Numbered from the stretch's first letter, positions 51,669 to 61,558 are shown. The stretch: DNA of 64,000 nt from Streptomyces sp. MBT53 (GCF_016654115.1 NZ_JAEQAZ010000028.1:29464-93463); one strand, 5' to 3'. Made by a program: numbers and translations. The notes: generated from the sequence alone by a model not told the origin.

Positions 51669-52431
51669 CTAAGCACCCGCAGGGGCCCGCAGGAGATCGA
51701 GATACCGGCGGGCGAAAAGGTACGCGTCCCCGGGCCAGCGCGCCGACACATAGCCGCCGTCCTCCACGACGAACGCGTGCGTGTCGTCGCTCGCGGTACC
51801 GCGCCGGGTGAGCTCCCTGGGGCCGCGTTCGAACTGCGTGGACGGGTCGTCGAGGGCGACGCGCACCTCGTCCTCCACGTAGGCCGGGTAGGTGCGGTAG
51901 TAGCGGCCGAGCCGCCAGGCGGTGGTCAAGTAGGCGGTGCGTTCCATGTATTTGGGAAGACAGGTCGTACGGCGTCCGGCGAGGACGCTGCAGCCGGTGG
52001 CCGGGTCCTGGGTGCGGGCCAGGACGAGGACACCGTGGCAGATCGCGCCGACCGGGCGGCCGAGGGCCCAGAACTCCCCCACTTTCGCCCGCAGTTGGGC
52101 CGAGCCGAGATATTGACGCATGCCGGGTGCGTGGCCGCCCGGCAGCAGCAGGCCGTCGAAGCCGGTCACGTCCACGTCCGCCCAGGCGACCGTGGCGCCG
52201 AACTCCGGTGCCTCGGTGAGCTGTTGGTAGAACCGCTTGGGTTCGTCCTCGGCGCCGAGCTGTCCGAAGAGGACGCCGGTCAGCAGCCGGGGGTCGGCGG
52301 CAGGCCGGGTCCCGGCCCGCTCGGTGGCGAGGACGACCTCGTGCCCGGCGTCGGTGAGCAGCCGCCAGGGCACGGCGACCTCGGTGACTGACGTCGAAGT
52401 CGCGGTCGGGGACCGGCATCAGCACGCGCAT
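51669..52431 (-). pseudogene. DJ-1/PfpI-family protein with frameshift near the start
   Basis: The N-terminus MRVLMPVPDRDFDV is in one frame. The continuation (VTEVAVPWRLLTDAGHEVVLATE and the rest to the stop at 51669) is in another. The break is a direct duplication TGAC-TGAC (52385-52392 on the plus strand). Removing 4 bases restores MRVLMPVPDRDFDVTEVAVPW. The body is a type 1 glutamine-amidotransferase/DJ-1 fold with the nucleophile elbow AICHGVLVL. A GTG at 52373 could give a shortened product lacking the first beta-strand. Confidence 0.7.
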
Positions 52432-52507
52432 GGGCTCATCATGGCAGCCGAGCGCTAGGTGTTCATGACAGCCCGGCCGCCCGGCTCACCCCGGCGCGAC
52501 GCCCCGC

Positions 52508-53686
52508 TCACCCCAGCGCCGCCGCCATCCGCCGGACGGCTTCCGTGATCACCTCCGGAGACGTGGCGAGATTGAGCCGTACGTGCCCCGCACCACCGGT
52601 CCCGAAGTCGATGCCAGGGCTCAGGGCAACCCGGCCCCGGTCGAGGAAGACGCTCGCCGGATCGTCGCCCAGCCCGAGTTCACGGCAGTCCAGCCAGGCG
52701 AGATAGGTGGCCTCGGAGGGCCGGTACGCGACGGCCGGCAGGTGCTCGGCGAGCAGACCGGTCAGCAGTCGGCGGTTGTCGTCGAGGCCGTTCAGCAGGG
52801 CATCCAGCCAGGCGGTGCCGTCGCGCAGGGCGGCGGTGTGGGCGATGACGCCGACGTGACTCGGGCCGTGGCCGACCTCCTCGGGGAGGCGGGCCAGGTC
52901 GGCGGCGGACGCGGGGCCCGCGACGGCCAGGGCGGCCTTGAGTCCGGCGAGGTTCCAGGCCTTCGACGCCGACATCAGAGACAGCCCGCGCTCCGCGCCC
53001 GGGACGCTGAGGTAGGGGACGAACGCGGTGCCCGCTGCGACGACCGGTGCGTGGATCTCGTCGGCGACGACCCGCACGCCGTACCGCTCGGCGAGGGCGG
53101 CCACGGCGGCCAGTTCGGCGGCGGTGTGCACGGTGCCGGTCGGGTTGTGCGGGCTGCACAGCAGATACGCGGCCCGCCGCCCGCCCGCGACCGCGCGCCG
53201 GAACGCGTCCTCCAGGGCGCCGAGGTCGAGGCGCAGGTCCGCGCCCAGCGGAGCTTCCACCACCTGCCGGTCCAGATGGGTCACGAACTGGAAGAACGGC
53301 GGATACACGGGCGGGTTCAGCACCACCGGATCGCCCGGCCCGGTGACCAGCCGGAGCATCTCGACGACGCCCAGCATGACGTCCGGCACGATCCGCGTGC
53401 GGTCCACGGCGAGCCCGTCCCAGCCCCACCGCTTCTCCGCGAACGCGGCGAGCGCCTCCGCGTAGGCCGTCCCGGCGGGATAGCCGGTGTCCCCGAGGGC
53501 GAGCGCGTCCGTGACCGCGCGGACCACGGCGTCGGCGAGCGGCACGTCCATCTCGGCCACCCACACCGGCAGCACGTCCTCGGGGTAGGTGCGCCATTTC
53601 ATGCTGGTACGACATCGGAGGCGGTCGAGGGTGAGCGCGCGCAGGGGATTCGGTTCACCGGCCGCGGCCTGCGGGTTGCTGGTCAT
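52508..53686 (-). CDS. PLP-dependent C-S lyase/aminotransferase, PatB/MalY type
   Basis: The 392-aa enzyme has the fold-type I features [22 protein letters not shown] (the MalY/PatB N-terminal signature), [17 protein letters not shown] and PLP lysine Lys242 in [12 protein letters not shown]. It cleaves cystathionine-like substrates or transaminates. The ATG chosen has a weak ribosome site; the frame is open far upstream, antisense to other sequence. Confidence 0.9.
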   Translation of the reverse strand: MTSNPQAAAGEPNPLRALTLDRLRCRTSMKWRTYPEDVLPVWVAEMDVPLADAVVRAVTDALALGDTGYPAGTAYAEALAAFAEKRWGWDGLAVDRTRIVPDVMLGVVEMLRLVTGPGDPVVLNPPVYPPFFQFVTHLDRQVVEAPLGADLRLDLGALEDAFRRAVAGGRRAAYLLCSPHNPTGTVHTAAELAAVAALAERYGVRVVADEIHAPVVAAGTAFVPYLSVPGAERGLSLMSASKAWNLAGLKAALAVAGPASAADLARLPEEVGHGPSHVGVIAHTAALRDGTAWLDALLNGLDDNRRLLTGLLAEHLPAVAYRPSEATYLAWLDCRELGLGDDPASVFLDRGRVALSPGIDFGTGGAGHVRLNLATSPEVITEAVRRMAAALG

Positions 53687-53908
53687 GAGGCTCAAGATAG
53701 GGGGACCACGGCGCGTGGGCGACGGGCCGCGCCGGGCGCCGCCGAGGCCAACTCGGCGGTCCGGACAGCCTGTTGTGTCCGACGGCTGAAGCCGATCTTC
53801 CAGACGGTGAACAAGAGGGTGCCGGGCCACGTATGGAGGAAGGGCACCTCAACGACCGGAGGGCCTCGCGGTGTTCGGCACCGCACGTTCGGGGTTCGGG
53901 AGCCAGGC

Positions 53909-55276
53909 ATGAGGCACGCACGACGACGGGTCGTCCGGCGAGTGACACGGTTGACTGCCGTCGGCGGACTCCTGCTGGGAGGTGCCATGGTCACCCAGGC
54001 GGCCATGGCGAGTGACACCCCGGCCAGGGACGCCGCCACGCTCAGCGCGCCGCAGACGCCCGCGGACAAGGGTTCCGCTCTGGTGGCGAAGCTCGGTTCG
54101 GCCCGTACGGCGGGCAGTTGGGTCGACTCCGGCGGCCGCACGGTCGTCGCGGTGACCGACAAGGCGACGGCGGCCGAGGTGACGAAGGCGGGCGCCGAGG
54201 CGAAGGTCGTGCCGTACAGCATGAACCAGCTGAAGTCGGCTGCCACCACGCTGAGTTCGGCGCCCAAGATCGCGGGCACCGCGTGGGCGATGGACTACCG
54301 GAACAACAAGGTGATCGTGGAGGGCGACAGCAGTGTCTCCGCCACCAGCTGGGCCGCGATGACGAAGGTCGCGAAGAGCATCGGCGCCTCGGTGGAGATG
54401 CAGCGCACGCAGGGCAAGTTCACCACCCGGATCAACGGGGCGCAGCCGATCCTGTCGACCGGCGGCCGTTGCTCGGCGGGCTACAACGTGACCAACGGCC
54501 AGACCGACTTCATCCTCACGGCCGGGCACTGCGGCCCGGTCGGCTCCATCTGGTTCGCCGACAACCAGGGTGACCAGCAGCTGGGCAAGACCGTCTCCGA
54601 CAACTTCCCCGGCAGCGACTTCTCGCTGGTGCAGTACGCGAGCGGTTCGGCCGGTGAGGGCGCGGACGTCGTCGCGATCGGCAACGGCAGCGGCGTGACG
54701 ATCACCGGTCTCGCCGACGCGGCCGTGGGCGAGAAGGTGTTCCGCAGCGGCAGCACCAGCGGGCTGCACGACGGCGAGGTGACCGCGCTCGACGCGACGG
54801 TGAACTACCCCGAGGGCACGGTCACCGGCCTCATCCAGACCACGGTGTGCGCCGAACCGGGCGACAGCGGCGGCCCGTTGTTCTCCAACGGCATCGCGCT
54901 GGGGGTGACCTCGGGCGGCAGCGGTGACTGCAAGGCGGGCGGTACCACGTTCTTCCAGCCGCTGACCAAGGCGCTGGCCGCGCTCAACGTCAAACTGCTG
55001 GTGGCGCCGAAGACGGCCGCCTCGCCCGCGCCGTCCGCCTCGGCGGCAGGCAGCGCGGCGGGCACCGGTTCGGTCACGCCCGGGACGTCGGCTCCGGCGA
55101 CGAACACCACGGCGGGTACGACGACCCTGGCGTCCCGGCTCACCGACCCCAAGAACGTGGGACCGGGTCTGCTGGTGATCGCGGGAAGTCTGATCGCGCT
55201 GGTGGCGACGCGCTGGATCCGCGCGGAGCAGGACCGCAAGGCCTTCCAGCGGCACTATTCGGCGATGTGGGGCTGA
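53909..55276 (+). CDS. Membrane-tethered S1-type (streptogrisin/alpha-lytic-like) serine protease
   Basis: The 455-aa preproprotein has a signal peptide (ARRRVVRRVTRLTAVGGLLLGGAMVTQA, landmarks VGGLLLGGAM), a propeptide to about residue 182 (with TKAGAEAKVVPYSMNQLKSA) and a trypsin-fold catalytic domain with His207 (LTAGHCG), Asp237 (GSDFSL) and Ser320 (GDSGGP). Cys188/208 and Cys314/341 form likely disulphides. A Pro/Ala/Thr linker (about 367-405) leads to a C-terminal helix (about 418-435) and a basic cytoplasmic tail. The tail should tether the protease to the membrane, unusual for secreted streptogrisins. ATG with GGGAG upstream. Confidence 0.88.
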   Translation: MRHARRRVVRRVTRLTAVGGLLLGGAMVTQAAMASDTPARDAATLSAPQTPADKGSALVAKLGSARTAGSWVDSGGRTVVAVTDKATAAEVTKAGAEAKVVPYSMNQLKSAATTLSSAPKIAGTAWAMDYRNNKVIVEGDSSVSATSWAAMTKVAKSIGASVEMQRTQGKFTTRINGAQPILSTGGRCSAGYNVTNGQTDFILTAGHCGPVGSIWFADNQGDQQLGKTVSDNFPGSDFSLVQYASGSAGEGADVVAIGNGSGVTITGLADAAVGEKVFRSGSTSGLHDGEVTALDATVNYPEGTVTGLIQTTVCAEPGDSGGPLFSNGIALGVTSGGSGDCKAGGTTFFQPLTKALAALNVKLLVAPKTAASPAPSASAAGSAAGTGSVTPGTSAPATNTTAGTTTLASRLTDPKNVGPGLLVIAGSLIALVATRWIRAEQDRKAFQRHYSAMWG

Positions 55277-55439
55277 TCACAGGGATCGCGCGGGTCACGC
55301 GGGGAGTTCGCCGCGGGTGATCCTGGGTTGTCGGGTCGGGTCGGGTCGACGGGGGGCGACCGGCTGGACCGAGGGTCACGAGGAAGGCCGGGCGACGGGA
55401 TCCGAACGACAGCTGCGCGCGTCGGCCGGGCGGCCGCTC

Positions 55440-55613
55440 TCAGGCCGCCGTGGCCGGCTGGGGAGCCGCGGTGGCCCACTCCATCACCAGCCGCCGGTAC
55501 TCCTCGCGCTGTTCGACGCTCAGTGTCCCGCCCGACCGGAGCCACAGGGCTCTGATCTCCTCGTTGACCTCGGCTGCCGATCGCTCGGTGGCTGAATCAA
55601 CACGGGTGGACAT
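55440..55613 (-). CDS. Small conserved-looking protein (57 aa)
   Basis: MSTRVDSATERSAAEVNEEIRALW... continues to EEYRRLVMEWATAA. This is a helical, polar protein of the kind found as conserved hypotheticals in Streptomyces. No ribosome site before the ATG; a leaderless mRNA is possible. Function unknown. Confidence 0.65.
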   Translation of the reverse strand: MSTRVDSATERSAAEVNEEIRALWLRSGGTLSVEQREEYRRLVMEWATAAPQPATAA

Positions 55614-55725
55614 GGTGTGAAGCATACGTCGCCGTAGGTGAAGGCGATGTGAGTAATCACGAGCCAATCGGACATATCGGACCGTGTTACTGATCACGTC
55701 CATCTGTCAAGCCCCGTAACGCATT

Positions 55726-56886
55726 TCACACCTCCGCCACACCCAGCACCAGCACCTGGATCGCCAACACCGCGGCTCCGCGCGCCCAGTCGTGGAAGTC
55801 GGAGACCTTGGTCTCCACGTCGAGCGGGGCCGCCAGCGGATGCCGGTGGGAGCGCAGCGCGTCCTCCACCACCGGCCCGGCCACATCCATCAGACCGACT
55901 CCCTCACCGGCGAGCAGGATCTTCTGCGGCAGCACGAAGTTGGCGATCTGGGCGACCAACACGCCCAGCGCGCGGGCCGCTTCGTCGATCACCCGGGCGG
56001 ACATGGGCTCACCGGCCGCGGCACCGGCGAGGATCTCCTCGTACGTGCGGTCCCGCCCGGTGGCGGCCCGGATCTGGTAGCGGATGCTGGGGATGGTCAA
56101 CAGCGAGACGGCGCTGCCGCGTTCACCGGTCGGCGTGAGCGGGCCGTTGGGGTCCAGGATCCAGTGGCGTCCGAAGCCGCGGTCCTCCTCGGCGTAGGGC
56201 ACCCGCCGGCCGCCGAGGACCAGGCCGTAGCCGACGCCCGCGCCGATGGTGAGGACGACGAAGCGGTCGAGGCCTCGCCCGGCGCCGAACCAGGTCTCGG
56301 CCTCGACGAACGCGGCCACGTCGTTCTCCACGACGACCGGCAACCCGGCGCGCTCCTCGACCAGTTCGGCCAGCGGGACGTCGCTCCACTGCAGAAAGGC
56401 CGACTCCCCCACCACGGCACGGTCCCGGACGAGACCGCCGACACCGATGCCCACGCCCGTGAGCGTGGGGAACCGGGCGGTGAGTTCGCCGGTCATCCCG
56501 GCGAGCAGGTCCGCGACTTCGGCCGGGTCGTGAGTGGTGAGCGGTCGGTCGAGGCGGGCGATGATCTCGCTCCTGAGGGTGGTGACGACGCCGTAGACCA
56601 TGTCCTCGGTGACCTTGAAGCCGAGGAAGGTGCGGGACTCGGCGACCACGTCGAGGGGTTGCGAGGGACGGCCCTGGCGGACTTCGGCCGGGCCGCCGCC
56701 GTCGGGGACCTCGACCAGCAGGCCGGATTCGATCAGCGGCTTGGTGAGGCGGGTGAGGCTGCCCGCCGAGAGGTCGAGGCGGCGCGCGATGTCGGTGCGC
56801 GACAGCGGACCGTGGACGAGCACCTCGATCGCCACGGAGCGTTCGCCGGGGCTCAGCGGCTGCCAGCTGGCGGCACGTGTGGTCAT
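55726..56886 (-). CDS. ROK-family transcriptional regulator of the second sugar locus
   Basis: This 386-aa protein has an N-terminal HTH (LSPGERSVAIEVLVHGPLSRTDIARRLDLSAGSLTRLTKPL) and a ROK domain with GVGIGVGGLVRD, VENDVAAFVEAETWFGAGRG, IGAGVGYGLVLGG. The zinc-ligand cluster is absent (HWILDPNGPLTPTGERG instead). It is divergent from the ABC importer, so it probably regulates that operon. ATG with GGGAGTC 9 bases upstream. Confidence 0.88.
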   Translation of the reverse strand: MTTRAASWQPLSPGERSVAIEVLVHGPLSRTDIARRLDLSAGSLTRLTKPLIESGLLVEVPDGGGPAEVRQGRPSQPLDVVAESRTFLGFKVTEDMVYGVVTTLRSEIIARLDRPLTTHDPAEVADLLAGMTGELTARFPTLTGVGIGVGGLVRDRAVVGESAFLQWSDVPLAELVEERAGLPVVVENDVAAFVEAETWFGAGRGLDRFVVLTIGAGVGYGLVLGGRRVPYAEEDRGFGRHWILDPNGPLTPTGERGSAVSLLTIPSIRYQIRAATGRDRTYEEILAGAAAGEPMSARVIDEAARALGVLVAQIANFVLPQKILLAGEGVGLMDVAGPVVEDALRSHRHPLAAPLDVETKVSDFHDWARGAAVLAIQVLVLGVAEV

Positions 56887-56997
56887 GGGCGTCAGACTCC
56901 CACACCCAAGATATTTTTGCTCCAGAACCAATAAAGCCACTTCTTGACCGAAATCCCGCACAGAAAAGATCCGTGCAGGGCTCTTGACGCCAGGATT

Positions 56998-57012
56998 CTT
57001 TCGCGTCGAAAG
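56998..57012. promoter_or_regulatory. Inverted repeat in front of the second sugar operon
   Basis: CTTTCG-CGT-CGAAAG has perfect 6-base arms and lies 45-59 bases before the permease start, downstream of a TTGACG (56984-56989) box. It is a candidate ROK operator. Confidence 0.5.
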
Positions 57013-57056
57013 TAAGTCACCCGAGGACGAGCCGTCGCAGACGAAGGAGTCTCCAG

Positions 57057-57974
57057 ATGACCACCGCCTCAAGCAGCCCCCCGTTGCGCCCACCGCGGGC
57101 CCGTGAAGGCGGGGGCGACGGACGGCTGGCGGCGGTCTTCATCGCCCCGGCCCTGCTGGGCTTCCTGGTCTTCCTGCTCTGGCCGACCCTGCGGGGCATC
57201 TACCTGAGCTTCACCCGCTTCAACCTGCTGACACCGGCGAAGTGGGTGGGCCTCGACAACTACGACCGGATGGTCCACGACCCCATCTTCTGGTCGTCGC
57301 TGCGGGTCACCGTCGAGTACGTGTTCATCAACATCGGCGTCCAGACGGTGGCGGCCCTCGCCATCGCGGTCCTGCTCCAACGCCTCACCCAGTCCGCCCT
57401 GTTGCGCGGGATCGTACTGACGCCGTACCTGATGTCGAACGTCGTCGCCGGCATCGTCTGGCTGTGGATCCTCGACACCCAGCTCGGCATCGGCAACGAG
57501 ATCATCGGGGGACTCGGCTTCGACCGCATCCCCTTCCTCGCGGACAAGACCTGGGCGATCCCGACGATCGCCCTGATCAACGTGTGGCGGCACGTCGGCT
57601 ACACCGCGCTGCTGCTGTTCGCCGGGCTCCAGGCCATCCCGAACGACATGTACGAAGCGGCGAAGGTGGACGGCGCGAGCGAGTGGCGCATGTTCTGGCG
57701 GATCACGATGCCGCTGCTGCGGCCGGTCCTCGCGGTCGTGCTGATCATGACGGTGATCGGTTCGTTCCAGGTGTTCGACACGGTCGCGGTGACCACCGCG
57801 GGCGGCCCGGCGAACGCGACGAACGTCCTCCAGTACTACATCTACGGCTCCGCCTTCGGCCGCTTCCAGTTCGGCTACGCCTCCGCGATGTCCGTGGCCC
57901 TGCTGATCGTGCTGAGCGCGATCACCTTCCTCCAGTACCGGATCACCCGCGCCGGCCAGACCGACCTCGGCTGA
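57057..57974 (+). CDS. Carbohydrate ABC transporter permease (MalF type), second locus
   Basis: This 305-aa CUT1 permease starts with a cytoplasmic leader, then FIAPALLGFLVFLLWPTLRGIYLSFTRFN, WVGLDNYDRMV and the EAA loop EAAKVDGASEWRMFWRITMPLLRP. ATG with GAAGGAG 8 bases upstream. The next permease starts 16 bases after the stop. Confidence 0.93.
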   Translation: MTTASSSPPLRPPRAREGGGDGRLAAVFIAPALLGFLVFLLWPTLRGIYLSFTRFNLLTPAKWVGLDNYDRMVHDPIFWSSLRVTVEYVFINIGVQTVAALAIAVLLQRLTQSALLRGIVLTPYLMSNVVAGIVWLWILDTQLGIGNEIIGGLGFDRIPFLADKTWAIPTIALINVWRHVGYTALLLFAGLQAIPNDMYEAAKVDGASEWRMFWRITMPLLRPVLAVVLIMTVIGSFQVFDTVAVTTAGGPANATNVLQYYIYGSAFGRFQFGYASAMSVALLIVLSAITFLQYRITRAGQTDLG

Positions 57975-57989
57975 CCGGAAGGAGACGAC

Positions 57990-58934
57990 ATGGCCACCCT
58001 GACCACCACGCCCAACGTGCCCACGACAACCAAGCAGGCGATCGTACGGCCGCCCCGGCGCCGGATCTCCGTCGGCAAGGTCGCCGCCTGGACGGCGATG
58101 GCCGCGATCATGCTGATCACTCTGCTGCCCTTCTTCTGGATCCTGCGCACCGCGCTCTCCACCAACACCGGTCTCGCCGCCCACCCGTCCGACCCGCTGC
58201 CGGTCGACTTCACCACCGGCGGTTTCGAGCGGGCGCTCGGCCTCCAGTCCACCAAGGAGGCGATCGCACAAGGCGGTTCGGGCGGTGGGCTGACGTTCTG
58301 GCGCTATCTGCTCAACTCGGTGATCGTCTCGACCCTGGTCACCGTCTGCCAGGTGTTCTTCTCCGCGATGGCCGCCTACGCCTTCGCCCGGCTGCGCTGG
58401 CGCGGCCGGGACCGGATGTTCGGGCTGTTCCTGGCCGGGCTGATGGTGCCGGCCATCTTCACCCTGCTGCCGAACTTCGTCCTCATCAAGCAACTCGGGC
58501 TCGTGGACACCCTGTTGGGGATCGCGCTGCCGACGATGTTCATGACGCCGTTCGCGGTGTTCTTCCTCCGGCAGTTCTTCATGAACGTCCCGCGCGAGGT
58601 CGAGGAGGCGGCTCTACTCGACGGCGCGGGCAAGGTCCGCGTCTTCTTCAGGGTCCTGCTGCCGATGGCGTCCACACCGGTCCTGACCCTGGGCGTGCTG
58701 ACGTACATCACCTCCTGGAACGACTACTTCTGGCCGTTGATGGTGTCCTACAGCGACAGCTCGCGCGTGCTGTCGGTGGCGCTGGCGATCTTCCGCTCGC
58801 AGACCCCGCAGACCGGCTACGACTGGTCGGGCCTGATGGCGGCGACCCTCATCGCCGCGCTCCCGATGCTGGTGCTGTTCTCGGTGTTCGCGCGCCGCAT
58901 CGTCAGCTCCATCAGCTTCACCGGAATCAAGTAA
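57990..58934 (+). CDS. Carbohydrate ABC transporter permease (MalG type), second locus
   Basis: This 314-aa CUT1 permease has the helices ITLLPFFWILRTALS, LNSVIVSTLVTVCQVFFSAMAAYAFAR, and the EAA loop EEAALLDGAGKVRVFFRVLLPMASTP. It works with the preceding permease and the downstream lipoprotein; the ATPase is again not encoded nearby, as usual for Streptomyces. Confidence 0.93.
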   Translation: MATLTTTPNVPTTTKQAIVRPPRRRISVGKVAAWTAMAAIMLITLLPFFWILRTALSTNTGLAAHPSDPLPVDFTTGGFERALGLQSTKEAIAQGGSGGGLTFWRYLLNSVIVSTLVTVCQVFFSAMAAYAFARLRWRGRDRMFGLFLAGLMVPAIFTLLPNFVLIKQLGLVDTLLGIALPTMFMTPFAVFFLRQFFMNVPREVEEAALLDGAGKVRVFFRVLLPMASTPVLTLGVLTYITSWNDYFWPLMVSYSDSSRVLSVALAIFRSQTPQTGYDWSGLMAATLIAALPMLVLFSVFARRIVSSISFTGIK

Positions 58935-58944
58935 GGGGCAGGGC

Positions 58945-60288
58945 ATGCGATTTCGTACGGTCATGGCATTGACCGGGGCGCTCGCGCTGTCCCTGACGGC
59001 GGGCTGCGCGAAGGGCGACTCCGTGGGATCGGCCTCCGACACGGTGACGTACTGGCTGTGGGACTCCAACCAACTCCCCGCCTACCAGGCCTGCGCGAAG
59101 GGCTTCGAGCAGCAGAACCCCGGACTCAAGGTGAACATCACGCAGTTGGGCTGGGGCGACTACTGGACCAAGCTCACCGCGAGCTTCATCGCGGGCACCC
59201 AGCCGGACGTGTTCACCGACCACATCCAGAAGTTCGGCCAGTTCGCCGACCTGAAGGTGCTGGCGCCGCTCGACGACCTCGGCGTCGAAGACTCCGCCTA
59301 CCAGCCGGGCCTCGCCGCCAACTGGGTGGGCCAGGACGGCCATCGCTACGGCGCCCCGAAGGACTGGGACACGGTCGCCCTCTTCTACAACCAGAAGATG
59401 GCCAAGTCGGCAGGGCTGAGCGCCGACCAGCTCAACGGCCTCTCCTGGAACCCGACGGACGGCGGCACGTTCGAGAAGGCCATCGCGCACCTCACCGTCG
59501 ACAGGAACGGAAAGCGCGGCGACGAGCCGGGCTTCGACAAGAAGCACGTCAAGACGTACGGCCTCGCCAGCGGCGGCGCGGGCGACGCCGACGGCCAGAC
59601 GACCTGGAGTCCCTTCACCGGGTCGGCCGGATGGAACTACACCGACAAGAAGCGCTGGGGCACCCAGTACCAGTACGACAGCAAGACCTTCCAGTCCGTG
59701 ATCAAGTGGTACTTCGGGCTGGCCGAGAAGGGCTATCTCGCGCCGTACACGGACTACAGCGACGGCGCCAACCCGGCCAACGCGCAGATCGCCTCGGGCA
59801 AGGCGGCGACCTCCTTCGACGGGGCGTGGATGATCTCGACGTACTACGCGGCGAAGGGCGTCAAGGTCGGCACGGCGTTCACGCCGACCGGTCCGAGCGG
59901 TGAGCGGGCGACCATGATGAACGGTCTCGCCGATTCGATCACCAAGAAGGCGCACAACAAACCTGGCGCGGAGAAGTGGGTCAAGTACCTCTCCTCCGAC
60001 GAATGCCAGAAAACGGTCGGCGGTTACGGAATCGTGTTCCCCGCGACCCCCGACGGCACGGACACAGCCGTCGCCGCCTACAAGAAGAAAGGCATCGATG
60101 TCACGGCCTTCACCAGGCCGGTCTCCGACAAGAAGGACTTCACCACCTTCTCGTATCCGATCACCAACTACGCGGCGGACGTGTACGCGTTGATGCACCC
60201 CGCCATGCAGGACGTCTATGCCAACGACGCACCCGTCAGCGGCCTGGGTAAGACGAACAAGCAGATCAACTTCATCCTCGGTCAGTGA
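58945..60288 (+). CDS. Sugar-binding lipoprotein, second locus
   Basis: The 447-aa lipoprotein has the signal RTVMALTGALALSLTAGC (lipobox Cys21) and the family-1 fold: TYWLWDSNQLPAYQACAKGFEQQNPGLKVNITQLGWGDY, TDHIQKFGQFADLK, APKDWDTVALFYNQKMAKSAG, GKAATSFDGAWMISTYY. It delivers the substrate to the two permeases. The Gfo/Idh/MocA gene follows, 58 bases away. Confidence 0.92.
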   Translation: MRFRTVMALTGALALSLTAGCAKGDSVGSASDTVTYWLWDSNQLPAYQACAKGFEQQNPGLKVNITQLGWGDYWTKLTASFIAGTQPDVFTDHIQKFGQFADLKVLAPLDDLGVEDSAYQPGLAANWVGQDGHRYGAPKDWDTVALFYNQKMAKSAGLSADQLNGLSWNPTDGGTFEKAIAHLTVDRNGKRGDEPGFDKKHVKTYGLASGGAGDADGQTTWSPFTGSAGWNYTDKKRWGTQYQYDSKTFQSVIKWYFGLAEKGYLAPYTDYSDGANPANAQIASGKAATSFDGAWMISTYYAAKGVKVGTAFTPTGPSGERATMMNGLADSITKKAHNKPGAEKWVKYLSSDECQKTVGGYGIVFPATPDGTDTAVAAYKKKGIDVTAFTRPVSDKKDFTTFSYPITNYAADVYALMHPAMQDVYANDAPVSGLGKTNKQINFILGQ

Positions 60289-60346
60289 CGCGTCGATCGA
60301 CGACTCATGTGTCAGTGACAACCTCGTCAGAGAAGGACAAGCACCT

Positions 60347-61546
60347 ATGACGTTCTCCCTCGGCATCGTCGGAGCAGGCCAGTTCTCGGGCCAGTTCGCC
60401 AGACTGTTCCAGGCCCATCCGGGCGTGAGCGAGGTCTATGTGACCGACCTCCTCCCGGAGCGGGCGGAGCAACTGGTCGCCGAACAAGGGCTGGCGGGCA
60501 CCTTCCCGTCGTACGAGGCGATGCTGGAGTCGAAGGCCGTCGACGCCGTCGCGATCTTCACCCAGCGCTGGACGCACGGCCCCCTGGTCCTCCAGGGGCT
60601 CGGCGCCGGCAAGCACGTGTACTCCGCGGTCCCCATGGCGATCAGCACGGAGGAGATCGCGGCGATCATCGACGCGGTCAAGGCGACCGGACTGACGTAC
60701 ATGATGGGCGAGACGAGCCAGTACAACCCGGCGACCGTGCACGCCCGCAACCAGATCGCGGAGGGCGCCTTCGGGCGGATCTTCTACGCCGAGGGCGACT
60801 ACGTCCACGACATGGATCTGGGGTTCTACGAGGCGTACCGGTACAGCGGCGGCGACAACTGGAAGGCCACCGCCAGCTATCCGCCCCTTCTCTACCCCAC
60901 GCACTCGGTGGGCGGGGTGCTCGGCGCCTGGCAGACGCACGCGGTGAGCGTGTCGGCGATCGGGGTCGTGGACGAGCGCGGGGACGGTGTCTTCGACCGG
61001 GAGGTCAGCCAGTTCGGCAACGACTTCTCCAACGCGACCGCGCTGTTCGAGGTCGCGGGCGGAGGTTCGTTCCGTACGAACGAGTTCCGGCGCGTGGGCT
61101 ATCCCTCGCAGATCCGGGAGTCGCGTTTCCGGTTCTTCGGCACGGACGCGAGCATGGAGCAGCTCGCGACGGTGGCCTTCTGGCAGGACAAGAAGGGGGT
61201 GAAGGACATCAGCGAGCTGCTGGAGCCCAAGCCCACCATGTCTCCTGACGATCCGTCACTCCAGCACATCGCGCCGGACCTCCGGGCCGCCTTCACCTCC
61301 GGCTCGGCGCCGGTGCACGACCGGTCGCGGCTGCCGCGGGAGTTCGACAACCTGCACAACGGCCACGAGGGCAGCCACCACTTCCTGGCGGACGACTTCG
61401 TGACCGCGGTCAACTCCCGCACCCTGCCGTCCGTGAACGCGTGGGTCGCGGCCCGCTACACCCTGCCGGGCATCGTCGCGCACGACTCGGCACGGCAGGG
61501 CGGAGCGAGGCTGGAGATCCCGGACTTCGGGGACGCACCCGAGTAA
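60347..61546 (+). CDS. Gfo/Idh/MocA-family oxidoreductase
   Basis: This 399-aa NAD(P)-dependent dehydrogenase has the Rossmann motif GIVGAGQFSGQFARLF, the EKP-like site AVPMAISTEEI (with the usual Lys replaced), and the C-terminal domain MMGETSQYNPATVHARNQIAEGAFG, LYPTHSVGGVLGAW with a possible catalytic His. It probably oxidises a sugar or inositol taken up by the preceding importer. The ATG has GAAGGA 9 bases upstream. Confidence 0.9.
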   Translation: MTFSLGIVGAGQFSGQFARLFQAHPGVSEVYVTDLLPERAEQLVAEQGLAGTFPSYEAMLESKAVDAVAIFTQRWTHGPLVLQGLGAGKHVYSAVPMAISTEEIAAIIDAVKATGLTYMMGETSQYNPATVHARNQIAEGAFGRIFYAEGDYVHDMDLGFYEAYRYSGGDNWKATASYPPLLYPTHSVGGVLGAWQTHAVSVSAIGVVDERGDGVFDREVSQFGNDFSNATALFEVAGGGSFRTNEFRRVGYPSQIRESRFRFFGTDASMEQLATVAFWQDKKGVKDISELLEPKPTMSPDDPSLQHIAPDLRAAFTSGSAPVHDRSRLPREFDNLHNGHEGSHHFLADDFVTAVNSRTLPSVNAWVAARYTLPGIVAHDSARQGGARLEIPDFGDAPE

Positions 61547-61558
61547 CCGCGTTGGTAC

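Noticed and set aside
55277..55439. Possible hairpin between protease gene and small protein gene
   Set aside because: Only imperfect complementarity (GGATCG... with ...TGATCC); not convincing as a terminator.
55317..55595. Plus-strand small open frames after the protease
   Set aside because: They overlap the small leftward gene in antisense and show no ribosome site or protein-like composition.
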